DNA of 64,000 bases from assembly GCA_963733105.1 (NCBI GenBank), contig CAVTCB010000016.1, forward strand, positions 62,001-126,000. Direction: 5' to 3'. Below the pieces are notes generated by a model. The model made no database searches. It was not told where the DNA came from and worked only from the letters and a program-made list of their open reading frames with translations. Positions 1 through 7,758 of this stretch are shown here, piece after piece; position 1 is the stretch's first letter; each line of letters begins with the position of its first letter. A program made the translations under genes and the position numbers. The DNA is from JAFAYN01 sp963733105. GTDB taxonomy: Bacteria > Gemmatimonadota > Gemmatimonadetes > Longimicrobiales > Longimicrobiaceae.

Positions 1-75
1 GAGGGTGAGGACGGCGTCCGGGCAGGTGTCCACGAGGGCCCGGAACGGATCGCGGACGGCAGGAAAAGCTTGCAT
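1..75 (-). CDS. PAS-domain protein, N-terminal 25 codons only
   Basis: This is the start of a gene that runs off the left edge of the window. The ATG at 75 follows a purine-rich AGAGGAAGG and opens a reading frame of exactly 25 codons to base 1. The visible peptide ends in FRALVDTCPDAVLTL, which has the look of the first helix and strand of a PAS domain, as found at the start of sensor kinases and diguanylate cyclases. The gene lies directly behind a c-di-GMP-I-like aptamer, so a signalling role is plausible. The rest of the protein, and therefore its output domain, cannot be seen. Confidence 0.6.
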   Translation of the reverse strand, partial: MQAFPAVRDPFRALVDTCPDAVLTL

Positions 76-84
76 CCTTCCTCT

Positions 85-195
85 TCGGCGGCTCGACTGG
101 CGTGGCCGGGCCCGGAGGGGGCCTCGGCGGTAGCCTCGTGGCTTTGCGTCCCCGCCTTTCGACGGGTTTGCCGTTGTCGTGAGGTGTATCGCTTC
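85..195 (-). promoter_or_regulatory. Candidate c-di-GMP-I (GEMM) riboswitch
   Basis: Read on the minus strand, the segment around 143-172 gives ACGGCAAACC, then CGAAAG, then GGGACGCAAAGCC. These are the conserved blocks of the GEMM / cyclic di-GMP-I aptamer, in the right order and spacing, with the GAAA tetraloop capping a CCCG/CGGG stem. The second stem continues to about position 86 and ends just before the ribosome-binding purines of the PAS gene starting at 75, so control at translation initiation is the simplest reading. The exact 5' and 3' limits are estimates. A GEMM-Ib (cGAMP) specificity cannot be excluded. Confidence 0.75.
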
Positions 196-292
196 CGGGT
201 GCGTGGCGCGCGGCCGGCACCCGGTCCGGAGCTGCCGCACGAGCCGTGCCGGACGGCCCGCGCCTACGCGGCCAGGCTCTGAGGGGAGGCGC

Positions 293-1453
293 TCACCAGC
301 CCACTCCCTCGTCCAGTATACGGTGTTGGCGTACGTACGCGAACTGTCGCGCCCACCCACGGCCGGTCACCTCGCGCACGATCTCCAGCTCCTCCAGGCG
401 GCGCATGGCCGCGGCCACGGTCGGCTGCGTGACCTCCAGCATCGCCGCCGCGCGGGGAATGGACAGGACGACGCGGTGGCGGAGCAGCTCGTAGAGCCGG
501 AGGGCGGACGCCGCCCCGCGGGGAAGCCCGCGGACACGGGCCCGGTCCCTCTCGTAGAGCTCCAGGAGAGCGCGTGTCGTGGCCGTCGCCTCCAGCGCCA
601 CGGCCTCCACGCCGGCCAGAAAGAAGCGGAGCCACTGCTCCCATTCCCCGTGCGTGCGGACGCGCTGGAGAGCCTCGTAGTAATCCGCCCGGTTCTGCCG
701 GAAGTAGAGGCTCAGGTACAGGAACGGCTCGCGCAGCACCCCGGCGGCGCATAGGAGCAGCGTGATGAGGAGGCGTCCCACGCGTCCGTTGCCGTCCAGG
801 AAGGGGTGGATGGTCTCGAACTGCGCGTGGGCCAGACCGGCCTTGAGCAGGGGCGGCGTGGGACGGGGCTGGTCGTTGACGAACTTCTCCAGCGCGTCGA
901 GCGCGGCGAGCACCTCGTTCGGCGGGGGGGGGACGAACAGGGCCCGGGACGGCTTCGGTCCCCCGATCCAGTTCTGCACGCGCCGGAACTCCCCGGGCGC
1001 CTGCTGGCTCCCGCGGCCTTCCTGCATCAGCAGTCCGTGCAGCTCGCGGATCAGTCGGAGGGTGACGGGGTGACCCTCACGGACCCGCTCGGTGCCGTAG
1101 CGTAGCGCGTCCACGTAGCGGGACACCTCGCGTACGTCCTCCAGGGGAACGCCGGGGACGTCCTGCGCCTCGTATTGGAGGAGGTCCGCGAGGGTGGACT
1201 CCGTACCCTCGATCTGGCTGGAGAGTACCGCCTCCTTGCGCACGTACATGTAGAGCAGGTGGTCCGGCTCCACCAGGCCGGAGACGCCGTCCAGGCGTCC
1301 CAGCGCCACACCGGCCATCTCCAGCACGTGCAGGAGGTCCGGCCCCATCTCCAGCGGTGGGTCGGGTGGAAGCGGGTTGGGAACGAAGGCGGAGAAGGCG
1401 TCCGCCCCCCCCTGCTGCTGGATCAGGCGACCGGCGCGTGGAGAGGCGATCAT
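293..1453 (-). CDS. Fic/DOC family protein with C-terminal winged helix
   Basis: Fic proteins transfer AMP (or another nucleotide moiety) from a nucleotide to a target hydroxyl. The 386-residue product has the catalytic motif HPFLDGNGRVGR near 216-227 and the N-terminal inhibitory helix motif SSQIEGT near 78-84, which makes it a class II, self-inhibited Fic protein. The last 80 residues look like a winged-helix DNA-binding domain. I chose the ATG at 1453, which aligns with the usual Fic start and has GGAG 9 nt upstream; the longer TTG start at 1522 lies inside the operator palindrome. The gene is divergent from the mutarotase gene and shares a promoter region with it. Autoregulation through the winged helix is inferred. 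Confidence 0.85.
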   Translation of the reverse strand: MIASPRAGRLIQQQGGADAFSAFVPNPLPPDPPLEMGPDLLHVLEMAGVALGRLDGVSGLVEPDHLLYMYVRKEAVLSSQIEGTESTLADLLQYEAQDVPGVPLEDVREVSRYVDALRYGTERVREGHPVTLRLIRELHGLLMQEGRGSQQAPGEFRRVQNWIGGPKPSRALFVPPPPNEVLAALDALEKFVNDQPRPTPPLLKAGLAHAQFETIHPFLDGNGRVGRLLITLLLCAAGVLREPFLYLSLYFRQNRADYYEALQRVRTHGEWEQWLRFFLAGVEAVALEATATTRALLELYERDRARVRGLPRGAASALRLYELLRHRVVLSIPRAAAMLEVTQPTVAAAMRRLEELEIVREVTGRGWARQFAYVRQHRILDEGVGW

Positions 1454-1500
1454 GAGGGGGAGCTCCGGAGGGGGAGTCTTGACGCCCGGGGGTGAACCGA

Positions 1501-1529
1501 GCTTTAATTGCTCCGGGAGCAATTAAAGC
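1501..1529. promoter_or_regulatory. Perfect 14-bp inverted repeat, probable operator
   Basis: GCTTTAATTGCTCC is followed by one G and then its exact reverse complement. The AT-rich palindrome stands out in a 70% GC background. It covers the -10 of the probable fic promoter on the minus strand and the -35/spacer of a possible divergent promoter for the mutarotase gene (TTGCTC at 1508, N17, TAAGCT at 1531). It is placed where a repressor would block both genes. The winged helix of the neighbouring Fic protein is the obvious candidate binder, but that is inference. Confidence 0.7.
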
Positions 1530-1549
1530 ATAAGCTCCGAAATTTTCAA
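1521..1549 (-). promoter_or_regulatory. Probable promoter of the first fic gene
   Basis: On the minus strand TTGAAA (1549-1544) is followed by a 17-nt spacer and TTAATT (1526-1521). The -10 lies within the 1501-1529 palindrome, and the transcript would start about 60 nt before the ATG at 1453. Confidence 0.5.
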
Positions 1550-1569
1550 TGCTGGATCCTGGAGGCCCG

Positions 1570-2445
1570 ATGCACGCTGATGATTCTCGGGATGGCGCAG
1601 GCCTCCCCCACGTCGACCTGGCCCACTCCTCCGGCGCCCGCGCGCGCGTCCACCTCCAGGGCGCGCACGTGGCCTCGTGGACCGACGCGGCGGGGGAGGA
1701 GCTGCTCTTCGTCAGCTCGCGGTCGCGCTTCGAGCCCGGCGCGGCCATCCGCGGCGGTGTCCCCGTGATCTTCCCCCAGTTCGCCGACCAGGGGCCGCTC
1801 CCCAAGCACGGCTTCGCGCGCACCGCGGCGTGGGAGCCGGCGGAGCAGGGGACGGACCCCGACGGCGCCGCCTTCGCGCTCCTCCGCCTGGCCGACACCG
1901 ACGAGACGCGCGCCCTCTGGCCGCACCCCTTCCGCGCCGAGCTGCGCGTGACGCTGGACGGGGCGCTCACCCTCGCGCTGCGCGTGGCCAACACCGGCGA
2001 CGGCACCTTCGCCTTCACCTGCGCGCTCCACACCTACTTCCGGGTGGGCGACGTCCGCGAGGCCGCCGTGGAAGGGCTGCGCGGGGTGCGCTACCTGGAC
2101 AAGGTGGAGGCGGGCGCCGCCGGGACCGAGGAGCGCGACGCCGTCACCGTCGCGGGCGAGGTGGACCGCGTCTACGTGGGCGCGCCCGACCGCCTGCTCG
2201 TGCGGGACGGGTCGCGCGGCCGGACCGTGGTGCTGGAGAAGGAGGGCTTCGCCGACGCCGTGGTGTGGAACCCGTGGGCCGGGCTGGCCCGTGAGCTCCC
2301 CGACATGGCCGACGACGAGTACCTGGAGATGCTCTGCGTGGAGGCCGCCGTCGCCACCGAGCCCGTCCACCTGGCTCCGGGCGAGGAGTGGACCGGCACC
2401 CAGCGCCTCGGCGTCGAGCCGGCTGTCGACCGTCCTGTAACGTGA
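1570..2445 (+). CDS. D-hexose-6-phosphate mutarotase (aldose 1-epimerase family)
   Basis: This enzyme interconverts the alpha and beta anomers of glucose 6-phosphate and related sugars in the cytoplasm. The 291-residue protein has the family signature GGVPVIFPQFADQGPLPKHG, the histidine of HTYF in the middle, and the C-terminal NPW segment typical of YeaD-like mutarotases. The start at ATG 1570 is preceded by GGAGG at 1561-1565; an upstream in-frame ATG at 1549 lacks this. The gene lies between two fic genes, and its stop codon is inside the first TGATCA-type repeat that borders the second fic gene. It has no other sugar-metabolism neighbours here. Confidence 0.9.
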   Translation: MHADDSRDGAGLPHVDLAHSSGARARVHLQGAHVASWTDAAGEELLFVSSRSRFEPGAAIRGGVPVIFPQFADQGPLPKHGFARTAAWEPAEQGTDPDGAAFALLRLADTDETRALWPHPFRAELRVTLDGALTLALRVANTGDGTFAFTCALHTYFRVGDVREAAVEGLRGVRYLDKVEAGAAGTEERDAVTVAGEVDRVYVGAPDRLLVRDGSRGRTVVLEKEGFADAVVWNPWAGLARELPDMADDEYLEMLCVEAAVATEPVHLAPGEEWTGTQRLGVEPAVDRPVT

Positions 2446-2492
2446 TCATGGTAGCGAGATGTGATCACGTTCGCGTGGTCATGATCACGTTC
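2439..2492. repeat. TGATCA-motif cluster, left border of second fic gene
   Basis: AACGTGATCAT (2439-2449) is followed by GTGATCACGTT (2462-2472) and ATGATCACGTT (2482-2492), forming inverted and direct copies of one motif. The left copy contains the stop codon of the mutarotase gene and the right copy contains the stop codon of fic. The same 11-mer occurs in inverted orientation on the far side of the fic gene at 3596-3606. Confidence 0.75.
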
Positions 2493-3564
2493 TCTCGACT
2501 TTGGTCCAGGCTGCATCCCTCCCTCCCTTCAGGAGCCTGATCCTTCCGCTCCGCCGCAGGTCGGCGAGCGCGCGGTTGATCGTCGGGCGGCTGACGCCCG
2601 GACACCCCCGCTCGACGTCTGCGAACCGGAACTCCTGCGGCAGTCGGTCGATCACGTCCAGGACCAGCTCACGCTTCGCACCATGTGAGGAGGTGACCAG
2701 ATCCACCCGGCGCTGGAACTCCCGATACGCGGAGCGCAGCATCACTCCGAGAAAGTATTCCCACCAGGGCAGGAGAGAGTGTGTTCCTTCATGCCATCCC
2801 TGGGAGGATCGGGCCAGGGCATCGTAATAACCCTCTCTGGTTTGCTCGACGATCTGCTCGAGACTTACGTATCTCCCCACTTCGTAGCCCGCCTGATAGA
2901 GAAGGAAGAGGCTCAGTAGCCGGGCCATGCGGCCGTTGCCGTCCAGGAAGGGATGAATGCAGAGGAAGTCCAGTACGTAGGCGGGGATGAGGAGTAGCGG
3001 GTCCACATGGCCTTCCATCCAGAGACGAGAGAACCGTTCGTGCAGCCGCTCCATGGCCTCCGCGGTCTGATGCGGCGGGACGGTGTGGAAGCGGATGCGC
3101 CGCGTTCCGTCAGGAAGCGTCTCGGTGATCTCGTTTGCGGCCGACTTCCATCGCCCGCCGTAGCCCGGCATGAACTGGTAAAGGTCCCTGTGGAACTGGA
3201 GCACCACACCTGTGCGAAACGGAATGTGTGCGTAGCTCGCGTGGATCGTCTGCAGGATGTCTCTGTAGCCGGCGATCTCCTGCTCCGAGCGGTTGCGCGG
3301 CTCCGTCCGATGTGCGACGAGTTGACGGATCCGTTCCGGTGGTGCGACCACACCCTCGATCCGGTTCGACGACTCGGTGCTCTGGATGACGGCCGCTTCC
3401 CGGAGGGTCGCGAGCACCTGCGGTGATTGCTCCTTGAAGAGCTCCTGCCTCCCCTTGAACTCCCCCAATTCCCGGACCGTAGTCAACAGGACGGGGGTGA
3501 TCCGCTGGCTCTCCAGAAAGCCCGGCTCGAAAGAGCGCACGTGTATCCTTGGGAATGTGATCAT
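2485..3564 (-). CDS. Second Fic/DOC family protein
   Basis: A 359-residue Fic protein, only distantly similar to the one at 293-1453. The AMP-transfer motif HPFLDGNGRMAR lies at about 204-215 and the N-terminal inhibitory motif SSNRIEG at 65-71, so it is again class II. An N-terminal Fic_N-like segment precedes the core, and residues 285-355 resemble a winged helix. The ATG at 3564 overlaps a TGATCA motif, so the leader, start and stop of the gene all sit in copies of the same repeat. Base composition is lower in GC than the neighbouring genes, which together with the flanking repeats hints at arrival as a cassette. No obvious target or antitoxin gene is adjacent. Confidence 0.87.
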   Translation of the reverse strand: MITFPRIHVRSFEPGFLESQRITPVLLTTVRELGEFKGRQELFKEQSPQVLATLREAAVIQSTESSNRIEGVVAPPERIRQLVAHRTEPRNRSEQEIAGYRDILQTIHASYAHIPFRTGVVLQFHRDLYQFMPGYGGRWKSAANEITETLPDGTRRIRFHTVPPHQTAEAMERLHERFSRLWMEGHVDPLLLIPAYVLDFLCIHPFLDGNGRMARLLSLFLLYQAGYEVGRYVSLEQIVEQTREGYYDALARSSQGWHEGTHSLLPWWEYFLGVMLRSAYREFQRRVDLVTSSHGAKRELVLDVIDRLPQEFRFADVERGCPGVSRPTINRALADLRRSGRIRLLKGGRDAAWTKVERT

Positions 3565-3606
3565 CTCGAATTCGTTTTGATCATGTTAATCGATCATGAT
3601 CACGTT
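3552..3606. promoter_or_regulatory. TGATCA-motif cluster and probable promoter of second fic gene
   Basis: On the minus strand TTGGAA (3611-3606), a 17-nt spacer and TAACAT (3588-3583) make a plausible promoter. Copies of the TGATCA motif overlie it: ATGATCACGTT at 3596-3606, TTGATCATG at 3578-3586 and TGTGATCATC at 3556-3565. The arrangement fits an autoregulated operator. The copy at 3596 also reads as MITF in frame with the next gene, which creates a false N-terminal extension for it. Confidence 0.55.
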
Positions 3607-3727
3607 TCCAACGGTGTTCCGTGAAGCGCTGAAAGGCCTGAGCCGCTTCTCCCGCCCCTGGCGTCCGCTCCCCCCGCCGTGTTATTCAGAGGCGTCCCTC
3701 ACCGCCCGACCCCCGAAAGGAAGATCC

Positions 3728-6700
3728 ATGATCCGACGGCCCTCCGTCGCCCCACGCCTCGCCCTGGCCGCGCTCCTGGCCGTGGCCGCCGCGCCGCTCG
3801 CCGCGCAGGGCCGCCCCGTCGCCGGGGGCGCCGCCCTGTTCGACCCCGCGCTGTTCGCGGCCATGCGCTACCGGATGATCGGGCCGGCGCGGGGCGGGCG
3901 CGTCACCACCGTGACGGGCGTGCGGGGGCAGCCGCACACCTTCTACATGGGCTCCACCGGGGGCGGCGTGTGGAAGACCACGGACGCCGGGCACAGCTGG
4001 GCCAACGTCTCCGACGGCTTCATCGACGTGGCCTCCATGGGCGCCGTCGAGGTGGCCCCCTCCGACACCGCCGTGGTGTACGCGGGGACCGGTTCCGAGG
4101 GCCTGCGCAGCAACGTCTCCACCGGCCGGGGGATCTGGCGCTCCGGGGACGCGGGGCGGACGTGGAGCTTCGCCGGGCTGCGCGACGTGGGGCAGATCGG
4201 CGCCGTGCGCGTCCACCCCCGCGACCCCGACAGGGTGCTCGTGGCCGCGGTCGGGAACGCCTTCGCCAGGAACCGCGAGCGGGGCGTGTACCGCACCAGC
4301 GACGGGGGGCGGACGTGGAAGAACGTCCTCTTCCTCTCCGACAGCACCGGGGCCGTGGACGTGGAGCTCCAGCCGGGGAACCCCGACGTGATCTATGCCT
4401 CCATGTGGCGCGCCGAGCGCAAGCCGTGGACGGTCGTCAGCGGGGCGCGCGAGGGGGGGATCTACCGGAGCACCGACGGGGGGGAGAGCTGGAAGAAGCT
4501 GGGCGGGGGGCTCCCCACCGGGCTGTTCGGGAAGAGCAACATCGCCGTCACCGCCGCGAACCCCCGCCGCGTCTACGCCCTGATCGAGGCGAAGCCGGGC
4601 GGAGGGCTCTACCGCTCCGACGACGCCGGGGACACCTGGACCCAGGTGAGCGACTACGCGCAGCTCATCACCCGCCCCTTCTACTACACCAACATCACCG
4701 CCCACCCCCGCGACCCCGACGTGGTGTACGTGGGCACCGAGGGGTTCTACCGCTCCGCCGACGGCGGCAGGACGTGGCGCACCCTCCCCACCCCGCACGG
4801 CGACAACCACGACCTGTGGATCAACCCGGACCACCCGGAGATCATGGTCCAGGCCAACGACGGCGGGGTCAACGTCACCCTCAACGGCGGGCGCACCTGG
4901 TCCACCCAGTACAACCAGCCCACCGCCGAGATCTACCAGGTCTACGTCGACAACCAGTTCCCCTACCGCGTCTACGGGGCGCAGCAGGACAACTCCACCC
5001 TGATCGTCCCCTCCCTCCCCCTGTCGCAGTCGCCGCCGGACGACCCGGTGCAGTCGTGGCGGCAGGGGCCGGGGTGCGAGACCGGGCCCATCATCCCCCA
5101 CCCCACGAACCCGGACACCGTCTACGGCTCGTGCAAGGGGCAGTACTCGCGCATGAGCCTGCGCACCGGGCAGGAGGAGCAGTACTGGGTGGGAGCCCAG
5201 TCGCTGTACGGGAACCCGGGGAAGGACCTGATCCTCCGCTTCCAGCGCGTCTCCCCCATGGAGATCTCCCCGCACGACCCGCGGGTGGTCCTCTACGGCT
5301 CGCAGCACGTGCACCGCACCACGGACGAGGGGGTCACCTGGGAGCGGATCTCCCCCGACCTCACCGCCAACGACCCGCGCTACCAGTCGGTCATCCCCGG
5401 CGAGCCCATCACCATCGACGTCACGGGGGAGGAGACGTACAGCACCCTGTACGCCATCCGCGAGTCCCCCCTGGAGCCGGGGGTGATCTGGACCGGCGCC
5501 AACGACGGCCCCGTCCACGTCACCCGCGACGGGGGGCGGAGCTGGACCGAGGTCACGCCGAAGGGGCTCCCGCCGGGCGGGCGCGTGCAGACCATCGAGC
5601 CCTCGCCGCACCGGAAGGGCTCCGCCTACCTGGCCGTGCTCCGCTACCTGCTGGGCGACTTCCGGCCGTACCTGTACCGCACCGACGACTACGGGCGCAC
5701 CTGGACCCGCCTGGCCGACGGGACCAACGGCATCCCCGCCGACCACCCCACCCGCGTGGTCCGCGAGGACCCGGACCGTGAGGGGCTGCTGTACGCCGGG
5801 ACCGAGTTCGGGATGTGGGTCTCCTTCGACAACGGGCGGGGCTGGCGGCCCTTCCAGCTCAACCTCCCGCACACCCCGGTCACCGACCTCAAGGTGCACC
5901 GCGGGGACCTGGTGGTCTCCACCCAGGGGCGCTCGTTCTGGATCCTGGACGACCTGGCGCCGCTCCACCAGCTCGCCGACAGCGTGCGCGCCGCGGGGAG
6001 CTTCCTGTTCGCGCCGCGCGCCGCGTACCGCACCCGCTACGCGTCCGGGTTCGGGGGAGCGGAGTCGGCGCGCGCGGCACCGTCCGACCCGCAGTACCTC
6101 CCCGCGGGGGCGGTGATCGACTACTTCCTGGCCGACACGGCGGGCGTGGTGACGCTGGAGATCCTGGACGCCGCGGGGCGGACGGTGCGCGGCTTCACCA
6201 GCCAGGGGGCGGGGGAGCGCGTGCAGGCGCCGGAGCAGCCCGGGATGCGCGCCCCCACCCTGGAGGTGGCGGGGACGCCGCGGCTCCCGCGCGGCCGCGG
6301 GCTCAACCGCTTCGTGTGGGACCTGGCGATGCCCGGGCCCTGGGACGCGAACCCGCAGCGGAGCGGGCGCAACGGGCCCACGGTAGCCCCGGGGACGTTC
6401 CAGCTGCGCCTCACGGCCGGCGGACGGGTCTCCACGCGGCCGCTGGTGGTGCGCCCCGACCCGCGCGTGGAGCGGGACGGCGTCACGCAGGCCGACCTGG
6501 AGGAGCAGCTCGCCCACAACCTGCGCGTGCGCGACCTGGTGAGCGAGGCGAACGCCCTGGTCGCGCGGGTGCAGGAGGCGCGGCGCGGCGCGGCCGCGGG
6601 AGCGGACACCGCGCGGCTGGCGGCGCTGGAGGGGCGGCTGGTGGCGGAGCGGGTGCGCTACGGGCGGCCCGGGCTCCAGACCCAGATCACCTACCTGTAC

Positions 6701-6823
6701 GGGCTCACCAACCAGGCGGCCCAGAAGGTGGGGCGCGACGCGGTGGAGCGCTACGCCGTGCTGCGGCGCGATCTGGACGCCGCGAAGGCCGAAGCCGACG
6801 CCCTCCTGGGCCCCGCGAGGTAG
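3728..6823 (+). CDS. Secreted VPS10/sortilin-type BNR-repeat protein
   Basis: The 1031-residue protein starts with a clear signal peptide (residues 1-25, ending AAPLAAQG) and consists mainly of a beta-propeller made of BNR/Asp-box repeats such as STDGGESW, SADGGRTW and TRDGGRSW, as in sortilin VPS10 domains and sialidase-like hydrolases. The last 250 residues are an accessory domain ending in a coiled coil. Catalytic residues of a defined glycosidase family are not evident, so binding or hydrolysis cannot be decided. The start at ATG 3728 is preceded by AAAGGAAG and matches the signal peptide; the frame is open further upstream to 3596 but without a ribosome-binding site. Such proteins are abundant in Gemmatimonadota and Bacteroidota. 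Confidence 0.87.
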   Translation: MIRRPSVAPRLALAALLAVAAAPLAAQGRPVAGGAALFDPALFAAMRYRMIGPARGGRVTTVTGVRGQPHTFYMGSTGGGVWKTTDAGHSWANVSDGFIDVASMGAVEVAPSDTAVVYAGTGSEGLRSNVSTGRGIWRSGDAGRTWSFAGLRDVGQIGAVRVHPRDPDRVLVAAVGNAFARNRERGVYRTSDGGRTWKNVLFLSDSTGAVDVELQPGNPDVIYASMWRAERKPWTVVSGAREGGIYRSTDGGESWKKLGGGLPTGLFGKSNIAVTAANPRRVYALIEAKPGGGLYRSDDAGDTWTQVSDYAQLITRPFYYTNITAHPRDPDVVYVGTEGFYRSADGGRTWRTLPTPHGDNHDLWINPDHPEIMVQANDGGVNVTLNGGRTWSTQYNQPTAEIYQVYVDNQFPYRVYGAQQDNSTLIVPSLPLSQSPPDDPVQSWRQGPGCETGPIIPHPTNPDTVYGSCKGQYSRMSLRTGQEEQYWVGAQSLYGNPGKDLILRFQRVSPMEISPHDPRVVLYGSQHVHRTTDEGVTWERISPDLTANDPRYQSVIPGEPITIDVTGEETYSTLYAIRESPLEPGVIWTGANDGPVHVTRDGGRSWTEVTPKGLPPGGRVQTIEPSPHRKGSAYLAVLRYLLGDFRPYLYRTDDYGRTWTRLADGTNGIPADHPTRVVREDPDREGLLYAGTEFGMWVSFDNGRGWRPFQLNLPHTPVTDLKVHRGDLVVSTQGRSFWILDDLAPLHQLADSVRAAGSFLFAPRAAYRTRYASGFGGAESARAAPSDPQYLPAGAVIDYFLADTAGVVTLEILDAAGRTVRGFTSQGAGERVQAPEQPGMRAPTLEVAGTPRLPRGRGLNRFVWDLAMPGPWDANPQRSGRNGPTVAPGTFQLRLTAGGRVSTRPLVVRPDPRVERDGVTQADLEEQLAHNLRVRDLVSEANALVARVQEARRGAAAGADTARLAALEGRLVAERVRYGRPGLQTQITYLYGLTNQAAQKVGRDAVERYAVLRRDLDAAKAEADALLGPAR

Positions 6824-6931
6824 CGCGCGCAACCTTTTTGCATCTCGGGTGTAATGGGGGCACGCCCGGGGGCCGCCCGTCCCCGGGTCTCATCTGTTGT
6901 CGGGGGGTTCACCCCGGCGGAAAGCGTGTCT

Positions 6932-7150
6932 ATGGCGAAGCAGGAAGGGATCGAGGTAGAGGGCGTCGTCACCGAAGTCCTCCCGGACCGGATGTACCGC
7001 GTCAAGCTGGAGAACGGGCACCAGGTGCTCGCCTACGGCGCTGGAAAGATGTCGAAGTTCAAGATCAAGGTGCTGCAGGGGGACCGCGTCACGCTCTCCC
7101 TCTCCCCGTACGACCTGACCCGCGGACGGATCACGTACCGGCACAAGTGA
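6932..7150 (+). CDS. infA: Translation initiation factor IF-1
   Basis: The 72-residue protein is a complete single OB-fold (S1-like) domain with the family's KQEGIEVEGVV start and ELENGH-like central loop (KLENGHQVLAYGAGKM). IF-1 binds the ribosomal A site together with IF-2 and IF-3 during initiation. The ATG at 6932 is chosen from the family length; in-frame codons upstream to 6854 are not conserved. It stands alone rather than in a ribosomal protein operon and is followed by a perfect bidirectional terminator. Confidence 0.95.
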   Translation: MAKQEGIEVEGVVTEVLPDRMYRVKLENGHQVLAYGAGKMSKFKIKVLQGDRVTLSLSPYDLTRGRITYRHK

Positions 7151-7186
7151 GCCGGCGCTCCGGCGCTCCCCCGCCCGCCGGAACGG

Positions 7187-7224
7187 AAAGAGCCCTCCCG
7201 ACCCATGGGTCGGGAGGGCTCTTT
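7187..7224. terminator. Bidirectional terminator between infA and csp
   Basis: AAAGAGCCCTCCCGACCCA and its exact reverse complement form a 38-bp perfect palindrome with A and T tracts at both ends, so it can end transcription from either side. It separates the convergent infA and cold-shock genes. Confidence 0.9.
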
Positions 7225-7258
7225 CGCGCCCCCGCGAGGGGGCGCGGTCAACCCGTGG

Positions 7259-7465
7259 TCAGACGGGGGTGACGTTCTCGGCCGCGGGGCCCTTCTGCCC
7301 CTGCGTGATCTCGAACTCCACCTGCTGTCCCTCCTTGAGCGACTTGAAGCCGCTGCCCTGGATGGCGCTGTGGTGGACGAAGCAGTCCTTGGACCCGTCG
7401 TCCGGCGTGATGAAGCCGTAGCCCTTCTCGTCGTTGAACCACTTCACGGTCCCGGTGGTACGCAT
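7259..7465 (-). CDS. Cold-shock protein (CspA family)
   Basis: A 68-residue single cold-shock domain with both RNA-binding motifs, KWFNDEKGYGFI (RNP1) and CFVHHSAI (RNP2). Proteins of this kind bind single-stranded RNA and DNA and melt RNA structure at low temperature. AGGAG lies 7 nt before the ATG at 7465. The leader is about 160 nt long if the upstream promoter is correct, and contains a terminator-like hairpin. A second csp gene at 41,119-41,337 is a paralogue with a different leader. Confidence 0.95.
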   Translation of the reverse strand: MRTTGTVKWFNDEKGYGFITPDDGSKDCFVHHSAIQGSGFKSLKEGQQVEFEITQGQKGPAAENVTPV

Positions 7466-7579
7466 ACCGTACTCCTGATGTCGTTGTGCCGTCGAGCTGC
7501 GGTAAGTTCCGTACCAGCCGACATGCGTGCGTGATCTGCGGGGTTTCCTCGCCCCCCCGCATCGGGCGTCGCGAACACG

Positions 7580-7609
7580 AAAAAGGACCGGGACGAAAGT
7601 CCAGGTCCT
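7580..7609 (-). terminator. Intrinsic-terminator-like hairpin in the csp leader
   Basis: On the minus strand AGGACC, one mismatch, GGAC, a TTTC loop, GTCC and GGTCCT are followed by TTTT. It lies 115-145 nt before the csp start codon and downstream of the likely csp promoter, so it could act as an attenuator. It could also be a second stop for transcripts from the gene at 7759-8085. Confidence 0.65.
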
Positions 7610-7630
7610 GTCGTACGCTGGCCTCGTTTT

Positions 7631-7659
7631 TCCGTACCGTCTCGCAATCGCAGACGCAA
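7631..7659 (-). promoter_or_regulatory. Candidate csp promoter
   Basis: TTGCGT (7659-7654), a 17-nt spacer and TACGGA (7636-7631) on the minus strand. The -10 is weak. A transcript from here would have a leader of about 159 nt including the hairpin at 7580-7609. Confidence 0.4.
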
Positions 7660-7704
7660 GCTAGCGGCACGGGGCGGTCCGCGCAAGAGGTGCCCGGAAT
7701 AGAA

Positions 7705-7736
7705 GGAGGGGGACGGCCCGCGGGCCGCCCCCCTCC
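7705..7736. terminator. GC-rich hairpin after the gene at 7759-8085
   Basis: GGAGGGGG and CGGCCCG pair with CGGGCCG and CCCCCTCC around one mismatch, with no U tract. It lies just after the stop codon at 7759 and probably terminates that gene. Confidence 0.55.
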
Positions 7737-7758
7737 TCTACTCCGGTCCTGCCGGCGC

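Noticed and set aside
1454..1522. TTG start at 1522 for the first fic gene
   Set aside because: It lies within the operator and -10 region and adds 23 residues that are not Fic-like; ATG 1453 fits the family start.
3596..3727. N-terminal extension of the VPS10 protein starting MITFPTVF
   Set aside because: The ATG lies in a copy of the TGATCACGTT repeat of the fic gene, there is no ribosome-binding site, and the signal peptide begins at ATG 3728 after AAAGGAAG.
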